This document shows, piece by piece, positions 56,110-64,000 of a stretch of DNA of 64,000 nucleotides. The translations under genes and the position numbers were made by a program. Origin of the DNA: Photobacterium chitinilyticum. Its GTDB lineage: Bacteria; Pseudomonadota; Gammaproteobacteria; Enterobacterales; Vibrionaceae. Each line of letters begins with the position of its first letter. Within the stretch, counting starts at the first letter, position 1. The stretch is taken from the NCBI RefSeq assembly GCF_004104355.1, contig NZ_RJLM01000002.1, positions 425,385 to 489,384 of the forward strand, read 5' to 3'. A model generated the notes under the pieces. The model was given only the letters and a program-made list of their open reading frames with translations, did not search any database and had not been told where the DNA came from.

Positions 56110-56127
56110 TAGAATTATCTCCAATCG

Positions 56128-58224
56128 TTATTCTTGGTTGTTGGCTTTTGAGCGTGAGACACGGGCTTCGCCGACGAGGTAGTCGAACGTTAAAATGATG
56201 CCGAGCATGACGAAAATAAGAATCGAACCATAGGCGATGGCAATACCATATTCGCCGTCTTCGACTCGGTTAAGGATGTACGAGGTCGCTACGCGGGTTT
56301 CCGGAGTAACCAGGAAGATGATCGCACTGACGGTGGTCATGGCACGAACAAAGCTGTAGATCAGCGTTGACAGGATGGCCGGGCGTAACAGCGGGATCAA
56401 AATATGGGTTATGGTTTTGAATGAGTTGGCACGTAAGCTGAGCGAGGCTTCGTCCAGCGATTTGTCCAGCTGACCTAAACCCGCGACCCCGGCACGAATA
56501 CCGACAGGTACGTTACGCATCACCATCGAGATCACCACGATAGCAGCGGTCCCTGTCAGGTAGACGGGTGCATCGTTGAACGCCAGAATGTAAGACACAC
56601 CAGCAACGGTTCCCGGCACGGCAAAACAGAGCATGGTGGAAAACTCGACGACTTTCTTGCCATAGAACTGCTGGCGAACCACGATGTAGGCAATTAGCAG
56701 GCCGAACAATGCTGTGATTGGTGCCGCGATACCGGCGTAGGTCATTGTGGTGATCAGTGACGGCCACGCACCTTCGCCCATTCCCATGCCGAACAGATTG
56801 ATGTAGTTGTCGAGTGTTAGGCTGTAATCGACACCCCAGTTGACGGTGAAGCTGCCGTAAACAATGCTGCCGTACAGTAGGACATTGAATGCCATCCAAA
56901 AATACAGGGTGCCGGTCACGCCGTGCTTCAGTGATGTCGGCAATGGCTGGACATCGCCACGATACGACTTGCCAGAAATGGTGACGTAGGAGCGTTTACC
57001 GATCCACACATATTGGATCACGAAGATAGCTAGTGAGAACAGCAGCAGTACAGCGCCCAGGGTACTGGCAGAGGCATAATCCAGCTGCGCCCCGGCAATG
57101 TAGAAGTAGATCTGGGTTGCCAGAACATCAAAGCTGCCGCCGAGTACCAATGGGTTACTGAAATCGGCCAGTGACTGGACAAAGATGATCAAGAAAGAGT
57201 TGGCCAGTGCCGGTTTAAGCAGCGGCATAACGATTTTGAAGAAAGTCTGGTAGCGGTTGGCGCGCAGAGTATAGGATGCCTCTTCCAGTGATGGATGTAG
57301 CGATTTCATTGCTCCGTCGAGGATCATAAATGACATCGGTGCAAAAGCCAGTACCTGAGCCATCCAGATTCCGGTGAAGCCGTACAGCCAGTTGGTCTGC
57401 TGCAGACCGAACCAGTCAGCCATCAGCTCGGTGATATATCCCGAGCGACCGAGCATTAGGGTAACCCCTAGGCCGACAACAAATGGCGGTGTAACAATAG
57501 GTAGGATAGAGAAAATACGGGCGATGAAGGCCGAACGCTTGGCTATTCGGGTCGTATAAATAGCGAAGACAAGGCCGAAGAAAGTTGCCGTGATCCCGAC
57601 CGAGGTGCCGAGGGTGATCGAGTTAAGGATAATTTGGATGATCTGAGAGCGGGACAGGATATCGATAAACTGCCACATCACGAAGTTGCCCATGTCGTCT
57701 TTGAACATAGGGACAAAAATGGCGATGCTCGGGTAGATGATAAATACAGAGATCAGCGAAACAATGGTGACAAGCGCGCCGATAACAAAGACATCACCGC
57801 CAAGATACTCCAGTCGCGCGAGTGCCAAGGTGAGTACGCAGCCTAGTGCAATGAACAGGACGATGCTGGCATAGCCTAGACCTTGTTCGGTATACCATGA
57901 CGACAGCAGGGCAAATAGCATACAAAAGCTGCTATAACCGATATCGAAGTGATGGCGTTTCTTGGCATATTTATTCTGTGCCTTGAACGGGCGGATCAAC
58001 AATATCAAAGGCAGTGCGAACCACAGCCATGATATATTCATGCTGCTCCAGCCCATAGCATCTTTGAATTCCTGTGAGGTAGATTCAAACACCCCGTAGT
58101 CTAGAGCGAAGGATGGCAGTAACACGAAAGCCCCAACTAGCGCGATTATCCAGTAGAAGACCGGGTCGCGCTGTTCTGAACTTTGGAGCTGCCTTGACGG
58201 GATGTCAGCTGCTAAGTCATTCAT
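56128..58224 (-). CDS. afuB: Hexose-phosphate ABC transporter permease (AfuB type)
   Basis: This 698-residue fused permease has two homologous halves, each of about six membrane helices with an EAA loop (EEASYTLRANRYQTFFKIVMPLLKPAL about 305, and DEASLSLRANSFKTITHILIPLLRPAI about 590). It has an extra hydrophobic N-terminal block (about 25-165). The duplicated layout matches AfuB/FbpB. It would form the channel through which the substrate caught by AfuA enters, driven by AfuC. It lies between afuA, after a stem-loop at 58376, and afuC. Confidence 0.87.
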   Translation of the reverse strand: MNDLAADIPSRQLQSSEQRDPVFYWIIALVGAFVLLPSFALDYGVFESTSQEFKDAMGWSSMNISWLWFALPLILLIRPFKAQNKYAKKRHHFDIGYSSFCMLFALLSSWYTEQGLGYASIVLFIALGCVLTLALARLEYLGGDVFVIGALVTIVSLISVFIIYPSIAIFVPMFKDDMGNFVMWQFIDILSRSQIIQIILNSITLGTSVGITATFFGLVFAIYTTRIAKRSAFIARIFSILPIVTPPFVVGLGVTLMLGRSGYITELMADWFGLQQTNWLYGFTGIWMAQVLAFAPMSFMILDGAMKSLHPSLEEASYTLRANRYQTFFKIVMPLLKPALANSFLIIFVQSLADFSNPLVLGGSFDVLATQIYFYIAGAQLDYASASTLGAVLLLFSLAIFVIQYVWIGKRSYVTISGKSYRGDVQPLPTSLKHGVTGTLYFWMAFNVLLYGSIVYGSFTVNWGVDYSLTLDNYINLFGMGMGEGAWPSLITTMTYAGIAAPITALFGLLIAYIVVRQQFYGKKVVEFSTMLCFAVPGTVAGVSYILAFNDAPVYLTGTAAIVVISMVMRNVPVGIRAGVAGLGQLDKSLDEASLSLRANSFKTITHILIPLLRPAILSTLIYSFVRAMTTVSAIIFLVTPETRVATSYILNRVEDGEYGIAIAYGSILIFVMLGIILTFDYLVGEARVSRSKANNQE

Positions 58225-58375
58225 TGTTTAGTACCAATTTTGTTGTTTGATTTTATTTATATCGCAGTTTTTTCGTAATATCTGTTGCAGTGCTTGTCGT
58301 AAAATAAGTCGTACTTTGCTGATTTCCGGGCGCACAAAGCCCCAAGAAACCATCTTGTTATTGAGCTGGTAGTAA

Positions 58376-58401
58376 ATGAGCAGCAGGGATGTGCTGCTCA
58401 T
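58376..58401 (-). other. RNA stem-loop between afuA and afuB
   Basis: ATGAGCAGCA at 58376-58385 pairs perfectly with TGCTGCTCAT at 58392-58401 around six bases. No T run follows on the minus strand. Such stems after a binding-protein gene often protect its message, so that binding protein exceeds permease. Confidence 0.6.
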
Positions 58402-58420
58402 GATTAGGTGCGGTCGGGGA

Positions 58421-59455
58421 TTACTCGCCCATCTTGACGACGTTAACCCATTTGTTGATCAAACGCTTACGCTCGTCGGAAGAACCATAGGTTTCCATAT
58501 CGTAGTTGATAAGAGAAAGTTTCTTCGGATCCAGAGCATTAGGAGATTGCTCGGCCTGAGTGTTAGTCAGGATCTGGAATGACTTGCCTTTTTGCCATGC
58601 CAGCTGCTGGCCTTCTTTAGACAGTACCCAGTCAACGAATAGCTTGGCGTTATCCATGTTACGGGCACCTTTGATGATGCTGACACCACCAATTTCATAG
58701 CCTGTACCTTCACATGGGGAAATTAGCTCAAGTGGTGCGCCTTTTGACTGCTCCAGGGAGTAATCGTGAAGGAACCCGATACCAATCGCGATTTCGCCGC
58801 GTGCAGAGTTACGCGACGGAGTTACGCCGGATTTGGTGTACTGGGAAATGTTCTTATCAAGCTTCTTGAAGTAATCGAATGCCTTGTCTTCGTCCCATAG
58901 CTGGATGAAGGTAGCCAGTGCGGTATATGCAGTACCCGAGCTTTGCGGATCGGCAATCTGGATTTCTTCCTTGTATTCCGGCTTGGTCAGGTCGTTCCAG
59001 CAGCGTGGGATCTCCAGGCCTTTTTCGGCAAGACGCTCTTTGTTGACACCAAAACCAAGAATACCCATGTAAACAGCAGAGGAGTAGTTGCCTTTACGCT
59101 TGGCTGGATCTTTGAAGTTAGCCATGATGTTTTCTAGCTGAGGCGACTTGTAAGCGTGAAGCAGGTTCATTTCACCGGCTTGAGATTGTGGGTCGAGCGT
59201 ACCGCCGTACCAGACATCGGCACGAGGGTTTTTCTTCTCGGCTTCAATCTTCGCCAGCGTACTGCCTGAACCGTTACGTACGAATGAAGTTTTTACGTCG
59301 TATTTATCAGAAAAAGCTTTGGTTTCCGCTTCGCACATTGCGTTGGTTGCGCTGCAATAAACGACTAGGCGACCGTCAGCCATGGCCTGGGGAGCAGCCA
59401 TTGCCGAACCAAGGATGCAGGCTGCAAGCAAGCTGCGTTTAGTATTTGCTTTCAT
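58421..59455 (-). CDS. afuA: Periplasmic hexose-phosphate binding protein (AfuA type)
   Basis: This 344-residue protein has a Sec signal (MKANTKRSLLAACILGSAMAAPQAMA, cleavage before DG) and the fold of iron/phosphate-type binding proteins: RLVVYCSATNAMCEAETKAF, RNGSGSTLAKIEAEKKNPRADVWYGG, LGFGVNKERL. The tyrosine pair that binds ferric iron in FbpA is not evident near the C terminus, which fits a sugar-phosphate ligand instead. GAGG precedes the ATG. It is the first afu gene and is separated from uhpC by 136 bp that contain a palindrome at 59522. Confidence 0.85.
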   Translation of the reverse strand: MKANTKRSLLAACILGSAMAAPQAMADGRLVVYCSATNAMCEAETKAFSDKYDVKTSFVRNGSGSTLAKIEAEKKNPRADVWYGGTLDPQSQAGEMNLLHAYKSPQLENIMANFKDPAKRKGNYSSAVYMGILGFGVNKERLAEKGLEIPRCWNDLTKPEYKEEIQIADPQSSGTAYTALATFIQLWDEDKAFDYFKKLDKNISQYTKSGVTPSRNSARGEIAIGIGFLHDYSLEQSKGAPLELISPCEGTGYEIGGVSIIKGARNMDNAKLFVDWVLSKEGQQLAWQKGKSFQILTNTQAEQSPNALDPKKLSLINYDMETYGSSDERKRLINKWVNVVKMGE

Positions 59456-59521
59456 TATTGTTTCCTCTGCTTTTGTTATAGTCTCAATGCCAGAGATCGT
59501 AGGTAGGATGCATTGAGCTGA

Positions 59522-59541
59522 TTACCGCAATCCTGCGGTAA
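59522..59541. promoter_or_regulatory. Perfect palindrome upstream of afuA, candidate UhpA site
   Basis: TTACCGCA at 59522-59529 and TGCGGTAA at 59534-59541 surround ATCC, 67-86 bp before the afuA ATG. No T run follows, so an operator is more likely than a terminator. UhpA is the obvious candidate because of gene context. Confidence 0.45.
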
Positions 59542-59591
59542 ATTTGTATTCGTCAGCAGGTCTGCAATAACAAAAGGGGAGAGCCCGAATG

Positions 59592-60920
59592 CTAGTTTGT
59601 TGTTGCTACAGAGCGCTGTTGTGCTTTGACAAAAGGCAAGATCAGCAGGCCGATAGAAGCCGCAGCCAAGGTAATGACACTGAAGAAGCCTTCCCAGCTA
59701 AATTGTTCAATAATCAGTGATACCGGATAACTGGCCAGTGCTGCGCCGAGGTAGCCAAACAGGCCAACAAACCCGGTTGCCGTGCCCGCTACATCTTTGT
59801 GCGAGCACTCGGCCGCAGCCATTCCGATCATCATCTGCGGGCCGAAGACAAAAAAGCCGATGGCAAAGAAGCACCCTGACAGCACGGCAAAGCTGTCCAT
59901 CGGGGTTAGCCAGAGCGCGGCCACAGATATAAATATCCCCAGTGCAAAAATCAGGTTCATCGGTGCCCGGTTACCGTGGAAGAATCGGTCGGATCCCCAG
60001 CCACCGAACAGTGATCCCAGAAAGCCGCCAACTTCAAACATCGATACCGCGGTATTGGCCGTCAGCAGGTCAAAACCATGGCGTTCGGTCAGGTACAGGT
60101 TGCCCCAGTCATTAATGGCTATCCGGACTACATACACCAGCAGGTATGAGCTGCACAGTAGCCAGATGTACTTGTTGCCGATCACGTAGGTGGTCAGGAT
60201 TTGTTTAAATGACAATCCCAGTCCTTCGCGCTCCTGTTGTAGCTCAAGCTCGTCGTTGCGCCATTGACCTACCGTCGGCAGCCCCATCGTTGTTGGCTTG
60301 TCCCGCATGTTAAAGCACAGCATCAGGCCAATGGCGATCCCGACGGTGCCGGGAATAATAAAACCGTAACGCCAGCCCCAGGCGACGGTGGCGAAGCCAA
60401 TGATCAGCGGTACCATCGCGCCACCCAAGTTGTGGCAGGTGTTCCAGATTGACCACCAGAAGCCACGTTCTGAACGTGAATACCAGGTGGTGAGCAGCTT
60501 GGCACATGGCGGCCAGCCCCAGCCCTGAAAGAAGGCATTGCATGTCCATAATACGGCGAACATGGTCAGGGACGAACTCAGTCCGAAACAGATATTGATG
60601 ATGCCCGTTGCTATCAAACCCAGCCCCATGAAATAGCTCGGGTTTGACTGATCACTCACCATGCCGGATATAAATTTCGAGATTCCGTAGGTGATATAGA
60701 ACAGGGTGCCGAGAAAGCCGATATCTGAATGCGTCAGGCCAAGATCTGCCAGCATAGCCGGCATGGCGAAATTCAGGCTTTTTCGGGTGAAGTAAAAAAC
60801 GCCGTAACCGATATACATCGAAAACATTAAGTGCAATCGCCAGTGTTTATAGGTGGCGTTAATTTGCTGTTTGTCCGATATGGTCTGCGCAGGTTGTTCT
60901 GATGTAAGAAAACCCATCAT
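59592..60920 (-). CDS. uhpC: Hexose-phosphate sensor/MFS protein UhpC
   Basis: This 442-residue organophosphate:phosphate-antiporter-family protein has twelve helices and the family signature GYGVFYFTRKSLNFAMPAML near residue 40. FFQGWGWPPCAKLLTTWYSR, VYVVRIAINDWGNLY and FFVFGPQMMIGMAAAECSHKDVAGTATGF follow. These match E. coli UhpC closely along the length (439 residues). UhpC senses external glucose-6-phosphate and signals through UhpB. It might also transport. No UhpT gene is present, and the afu importer takes its place downstream. The gene starts about 90 bp after uhpB. Confidence 0.9.
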   Translation of the reverse strand: MMGFLTSEQPAQTISDKQQINATYKHWRLHLMFSMYIGYGVFYFTRKSLNFAMPAMLADLGLTHSDIGFLGTLFYITYGISKFISGMVSDQSNPSYFMGLGLIATGIINICFGLSSSLTMFAVLWTCNAFFQGWGWPPCAKLLTTWYSRSERGFWWSIWNTCHNLGGAMVPLIIGFATVAWGWRYGFIIPGTVGIAIGLMLCFNMRDKPTTMGLPTVGQWRNDELELQQEREGLGLSFKQILTTYVIGNKYIWLLCSSYLLVYVVRIAINDWGNLYLTERHGFDLLTANTAVSMFEVGGFLGSLFGGWGSDRFFHGNRAPMNLIFALGIFISVAALWLTPMDSFAVLSGCFFAIGFFVFGPQMMIGMAAAECSHKDVAGTATGFVGLFGYLGAALASYPVSLIIEQFSWEGFFSVITLAAASIGLLILPFVKAQQRSVATTN

Positions 60921-60996
60921 GGCGGCGCTATCTCCCTGTTGCTGAATAGATAGTACGTAATCGTTTACGGAAATGAATGAGACAGGTTTTTAAGTC

Positions 60997-61015
60997 ACTA
61001 GGAAAATTTCCTAGT
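60997..61015. repeat. 19-bp palindrome overlapping the uhpB stop
   Basis: ACTAGGAAA and TTTCCTAGT flank a single A. The palindrome spans the end of uhpB and lies about 80 bp before uhpC. It could be an operator for a separate uhpC transcript. Confidence 0.4.
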
Positions 61016-62588
61016 TTGTCTCTGTTGTTGGCATTTTTGTGGGCAAGTTAACAATAAATCGTGTTCCCTGGCCGGACTGGATTGAAAGGTTTCCCCCCAG
61101 TGCGCTCACCCGCTCCTCGATACCCTTTAGTCCCTGACCTTTAGTACGCCAGTTGTCCGGCAGGCCGCAGCCGTTGTCGCGAAGCTCGAGGCTGAACATG
61201 GTTCCCGGCATCAGGCTCAGCTGAACTTCAGTGGCGTGCGAGTGCTTGGTCACATTGTTCAGGAGTTCCTGAACAATACGATAAAGAGTGACCGCGGTAA
61301 TATCATCCAGCTTATGGTTGGCGATACCGATGTTGAACTGAAAGTCGATGTTCCGTTCGGCAAACTTCATCTCGTGAGCCAGCTGGCGCAGCGCATTTTC
61401 CAGCCCGAGTTCATCAAGGATCTGCGGGCGGAGCTGGGTTAACAGTTGTCGGGTCGAGCTATGAATACGCATCGACAAGGAGTGGATCGCCTCGGCAATG
61501 TTCTTGGTATTTTCTTCCTGGGTGGTACGGTCGGCGAGCATTGCCTGGATTTGGATCGCGGTGATATTCTGGCCGATTTCGTCGTGCAGTTCTCTTGCAA
61601 CGGATTTGCGGATATCCTCCTCGACCTGAACCAGTTGGCGGGCGAGGTGCTGTTTGTTATCAAGTTCACGCGCCAGCTTCTGGTTTACCTGCTGGAGCCT
61701 CTGTGCCAGCAGATATTGGCGGCTGATAGCAATTCCGAGTCCGAGCCCGACGAGTGCCTGGGTGGTGATAAAGACTTTCAGTTCCTGATCACTGGAGAAA
61801 GAACCCGAGATCTGTCGTGCAGTCGTCAGCAAAATACTGTTCATTACCGAGGCCATAACGCCGCCTTGCCAGCCGTAACGGTAGGCCATAAAAATGTTGG
61901 GCAGCAGCATTACCAGCAGAACCAGCGGCTCCATCTGATCGAGGAAAGTTAGTTCGGCCATCAGACCGATAGAGAAAAAGCCGATTGTCCATAACAGAGC
62001 GGAAGGGCGAATCGTGATTTCCTGATGGATCAGGGTCGGGCTCAAAGGCTCCCAGACTTTGTTGAGGTAATCATAGAGGAGATAGAAAAAAGGTGTCAGC
62101 AGGATCCCGCCGGTGATAGCAGCAATGGTGCCGGAGAAGGCGTAGCCTGCTGGAAAAGCCAAGGGCTTGCTGAGCAGCAGGATCATTAGGCCGATTGCCA
62201 ACCCGTGCACCAGAACCAGCGCCACCAATGCCAACAGGCGCTGCCAGTACGTTGTTAGTTGTTGCCAAAATGAAGAAAAAGGGAAAGCAAGGAAGTAGCT
62301 GACGAATGGACTGAGTAGTAAGAGCCAGTCGTGGGGATCGTTGTGGAGCATTGACAGCAACCAGCCACTGATGGCCAGTTCACTGACGAGATATAACGTC
62401 CAGAATCGGCGGGGAGTCAGTACCAGTACTGCCAGCTTGAGCCCGATAGGTAAAAAGATCCCGGCGAGAAAAAGATCGGGCGAAAGGTAGCTGCTTATAC
62501 TCCAGAGGCAGAACCAGCTGATAGTAAAAATCACGAAGCTAAAGGCAAATGAAAAATATTTGCCTACAATCTGGCTTGCCTGTTTCAT
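61011..62588 (-). CDS. uhpB: Sensor histidine kinase UhpB
   Basis: This 525-residue kinase has eight or so N-terminal membrane helices (MASE1-like, about 10-280), a coiled stretch, a HisKA_3 dimerisation domain with SVARELHDEIGQNITA (His335) and an ATPase domain with NVTKHSHATEV, LRDNGCGLP and GQGLKGIEERV. UhpB is phosphorylated at the histidine and passes phosphate to UhpA on a signal from UhpC. The start overlaps the uhpA stop by one base (TAATG), so the two are coupled. Confidence 0.92.
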   Translation of the reverse strand: MKQASQIVGKYFSFAFSFVIFTISWFCLWSISSYLSPDLFLAGIFLPIGLKLAVLVLTPRRFWTLYLVSELAISGWLLSMLHNDPHDWLLLLSPFVSYFLAFPFSSFWQQLTTYWQRLLALVALVLVHGLAIGLMILLLSKPLAFPAGYAFSGTIAAITGGILLTPFFYLLYDYLNKVWEPLSPTLIHQEITIRPSALLWTIGFFSIGLMAELTFLDQMEPLVLLVMLLPNIFMAYRYGWQGGVMASVMNSILLTTARQISGSFSSDQELKVFITTQALVGLGLGIAISRQYLLAQRLQQVNQKLARELDNKQHLARQLVQVEEDIRKSVARELHDEIGQNITAIQIQAMLADRTTQEENTKNIAEAIHSLSMRIHSSTRQLLTQLRPQILDELGLENALRQLAHEMKFAERNIDFQFNIGIANHKLDDITAVTLYRIVQELLNNVTKHSHATEVQLSLMPGTMFSLELRDNGCGLPDNWRTKGQGLKGIEERVSALGGNLSIQSGQGTRFIVNLPTKMPTTETN

Positions 62589-63214
62589 TAATCGACCAGT
62601 AATTTGTGCTGGAGGGCAAAGCGGATCAGGTCGACGTTATTGGACAAGCCGAGTTTGCTGAGGATATTGGCCCGATGGACATGAATCGTTTTATGGCTAA
62701 TGGCCAGTTCCGCACCGACTTCTTTTACATCCATACCTTTGATGAGGTGGTTGAATACCTCCCGCTCGCGCTTGGTGAGTTCGTCTAGAGCCTTTGGCTC
62801 GGCCGGCGCATTGCTGAGGTTGAACAGCGCATCGGCACATAGGTAACGATCGCCGCTGGCAACCGTGCGAATGGCAGTAACCAATTCTCCCGGACCGCAG
62901 CGCTTGGAGAGGTAGCCGCAGGCACCGGCTTCGATAGCCTTGCTAACAAATGAAGCCGAATCATAAATGCTGAGAATGATGGCGCGGAAGTTGGGATTGT
63001 CCTTTTTAAGACGTTCAAGCAGGCTTAATCCGCTTTCATCCGGCATTGAAATATCAATCACCGCGACATCAACCGTAGTTTGTGACAGCGCTGAAAACGC
63101 GTCTTTGGCACAACTGTATTCCCCCTTCACTTCAATATCGGACTCTACGTTAAGAAGCTGGGCAAAACCGGAGCGCACCATGATGTGGTCATCGACCAAG
63201 GCGACAGAAATCAT
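62588..63214 (-). CDS. uhpA: Response regulator UhpA (NarL/FixJ family)
   Basis: The ATG at 63214 follows AAGGA by six bases and gives 208 residues beginning MISVALVDDH, as in E. coli UhpA. The receiver has Asp54 (VIDISMPDESGL) and a lysine in the SKRCGPGEL loop. The C-terminal LuxR-type helix-turn-helix reads LTKREREVFNHLIKGMDVKEVGAELAISHKTIHVHRANILSKLG. Phospho-UhpA activates hexose-phosphate uptake genes, here probably afuABC. It is first in the uhpABC order on the minus strand. Confidence 0.93.
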   Translation of the reverse strand: MISVALVDDHIMVRSGFAQLLNVESDIEVKGEYSCAKDAFSALSQTTVDVAVIDISMPDESGLSLLERLKKDNPNFRAIILSIYDSASFVSKAIEAGACGYLSKRCGPGELVTAIRTVASGDRYLCADALFNLSNAPAEPKALDELTKREREVFNHLIKGMDVKEVGAELAISHKTIHVHRANILSKLGLSNNVDLIRFALQHKLLVD

Positions 63215-63371
63215 TTTTAATCCTTTTTGCAAATCGTCGCAAAATGACCGAGTGCATTCAATCCACTTATAATACGACGTGATGATAACCGCTAAATATA
63301 TTTCAGATACCCTACTTAGATCTCAAAACACAAATTGCATCATCTATTATTTTGCTTCGGAGAGGTGATTA

Positions 63372-63470
63372 ATGTCCACTATCGATATTTCTGTTATGCA
63401 CTATGTTGAAACGGTGACTTGTATTCTCACATTCATTTTTTGCGGTATGATATCCCTATCATTACCGTAA
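63372..63470 (+). CDS. Candidate 32-residue single-span membrane peptide
   Basis: An ATG at 63372 is preceded six bases upstream by GGAGAGG, one of the best ribosome-binding sites in the region. It opens a 32-codon frame whose second half (CILTFIFCGMISLSLP) is hydrophobic enough to span a membrane. It lies in the spacer between uhpA and a thiol-peroxidase-like gene, facing away from both. No family is recognised; small size makes this uncertain. Confidence 0.4.
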   Translation: MSTIDISVMHYVETVTCILTFIFCGMISLSLP

Positions 63471-63596
63471 AATTGGCCTTCAGTTTACATACAAAGCATT
63501 GATGATAATCAAGACGTGAATAAGGCTATAAACCAATGAAAGGCTATTGACTACTTATAGTATGTGCTATTTAATTTTTGACAATTACAAATGCCT

Positions 63597-64000
63597 TTAT
63601 ATGTTTAATGAATGTATCGCATCGTGGAAACTAGAGAACATGTCAATATTTGTTACTCTCTGGCTGTAACTGATTTTTCCGAAGTTATTAATGCTTAAAA
63701 CTGCTGGTGTTGATAGGCCTCTAAATATTCCTGAATCAATAGCAACGCCATAATGTTCAGTAAAGCTTTTATTATGGAAGAAGCTGGCCGTTTTAATGTA
63801 GTCTAGACCTTCTCTTTCACAAAACTCACGCATAGCTAGAGGTAAATCTGCGGATATACAGAGGAAAACAATATTACTATTTTTGGAAGCAATCAGATTG
63901 AAATCTCTGATCGATTGTGCACATTCTGGTATATGAACAGATAAGAATATGTTCAAAATTATATTCTTTCCTTTTAAGTCAGCAAGAGATAAGTCTGTAA
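63597..64000 (-). CDS. Thiol peroxidase (Tpx)-like protein, partial at window edge, altered active site
   Basis: The minus-strand frame stays open to the right edge, so the gene continues beyond it. The visible part reads [18 protein letters not shown], then [43 protein letters not shown] and [11 protein letters not shown]. This follows E. coli Tpx ([36 protein letters not shown]). The peroxidatic and resolving cysteines are retained. The catalytic threonine of TxxC is isoleucine here and the preceding proline is changed, so peroxide reactivity may be reduced or redirected. It is AT-rich and probably a second, diverged Tpx. Confidence 0.75.
   Translation of the reverse strand, partial: [133 protein letters not shown]

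Noticed and set aside
58421-59455. Ferric-iron binding protein FbpA
   Set aside because: The C-terminal tyrosine pair for iron is not evident and the gene lies beside uhpABC, favouring hexose phosphate as ligand.

Overview
The window looks like a chromosomal segment of a marine gammaproteobacterium of the Vibrionaceae, most likely Photobacterium or a close relative. This is inferred from gene content and protein style (tryptophanase with a TnaC-type leader, uhpABC beside an afuABC-type hexose-phosphate ABC transporter, a complete RpiR-controlled inositol set, many Shine-Dalgarno-led operons). It was not checked by any search. I see no rRNA, tRNA, CRISPR array or intact insertion sequence.

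Layout. 1-3.1 kb is accessory: the edge of an acyl-carrier-protein-like gene, a YoeB/YefM toxin-antitoxin pair with two tandem operators, a small membrane protein, and an orphan Vsr nuclease convergent with an HNH nuclease. 3.2-9.5 kb holds a GST-fold protein and a LysR regulator divergent from a three-gene operon (aspartase-like lyase, MmgE/PrpD protein, Dcu transporter). 9.5-17.4 kb is AT-rich and loosely packed: a large exported di-heme peroxidase, a lactonase, an exported aldo/keto reductase and a small secreted protein. Two of these genes end at near-identical copies of one terminator element. 17.5-27.1 kb carries a PLP decarboxylase with an amidohydrolase, an AraC regulator, an HlyD/DUF2955 efflux pair, and a MurE-like ligase followed by an MFS transporter.

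27.2-43.2 kb is a complete myo-inositol catabolic region: iolR, mmsA/iolA, iolD, iolG, a sodium:solute symporter, a CBS/nucleotidyltransferase-exonuclease pair, a second inositol dehydrogenase, an iolC-DUF2090 fusion, iolE and iolB. A shared 16-bp palindrome stands upstream of mmsA, iolD, iolG and the second dehydrogenase, often in copies exactly 30 bp apart. This looks like the IolR operator.

43.6-53 kb contains a LysR gene facing what appears to be a deletion scar of frmA/fghA, a chemoreceptor, a degenerate cold-shock protein, tnaC-tnaA, an ammonium transporter with sigma-54 and NtrC-like sites, and murQ. 53-63.2 kb has a MOSC/flavin reductase/ferredoxin fusion, then the afuCBA and uhpCBA genes on the minus strand, in which UhpABC sensing appears coupled to an ABC importer instead of UhpT. 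The right edge cuts a thiol-peroxidase-like gene with an altered active site.

The strongest leads for new biology are the lyase/MmgE-PrpD/Dcu operon, the MurE paralogue lacking the diaminopimelate arginine, the exported aldo/keto reductase, the phased inositol operators and the frmA/fghA scar.
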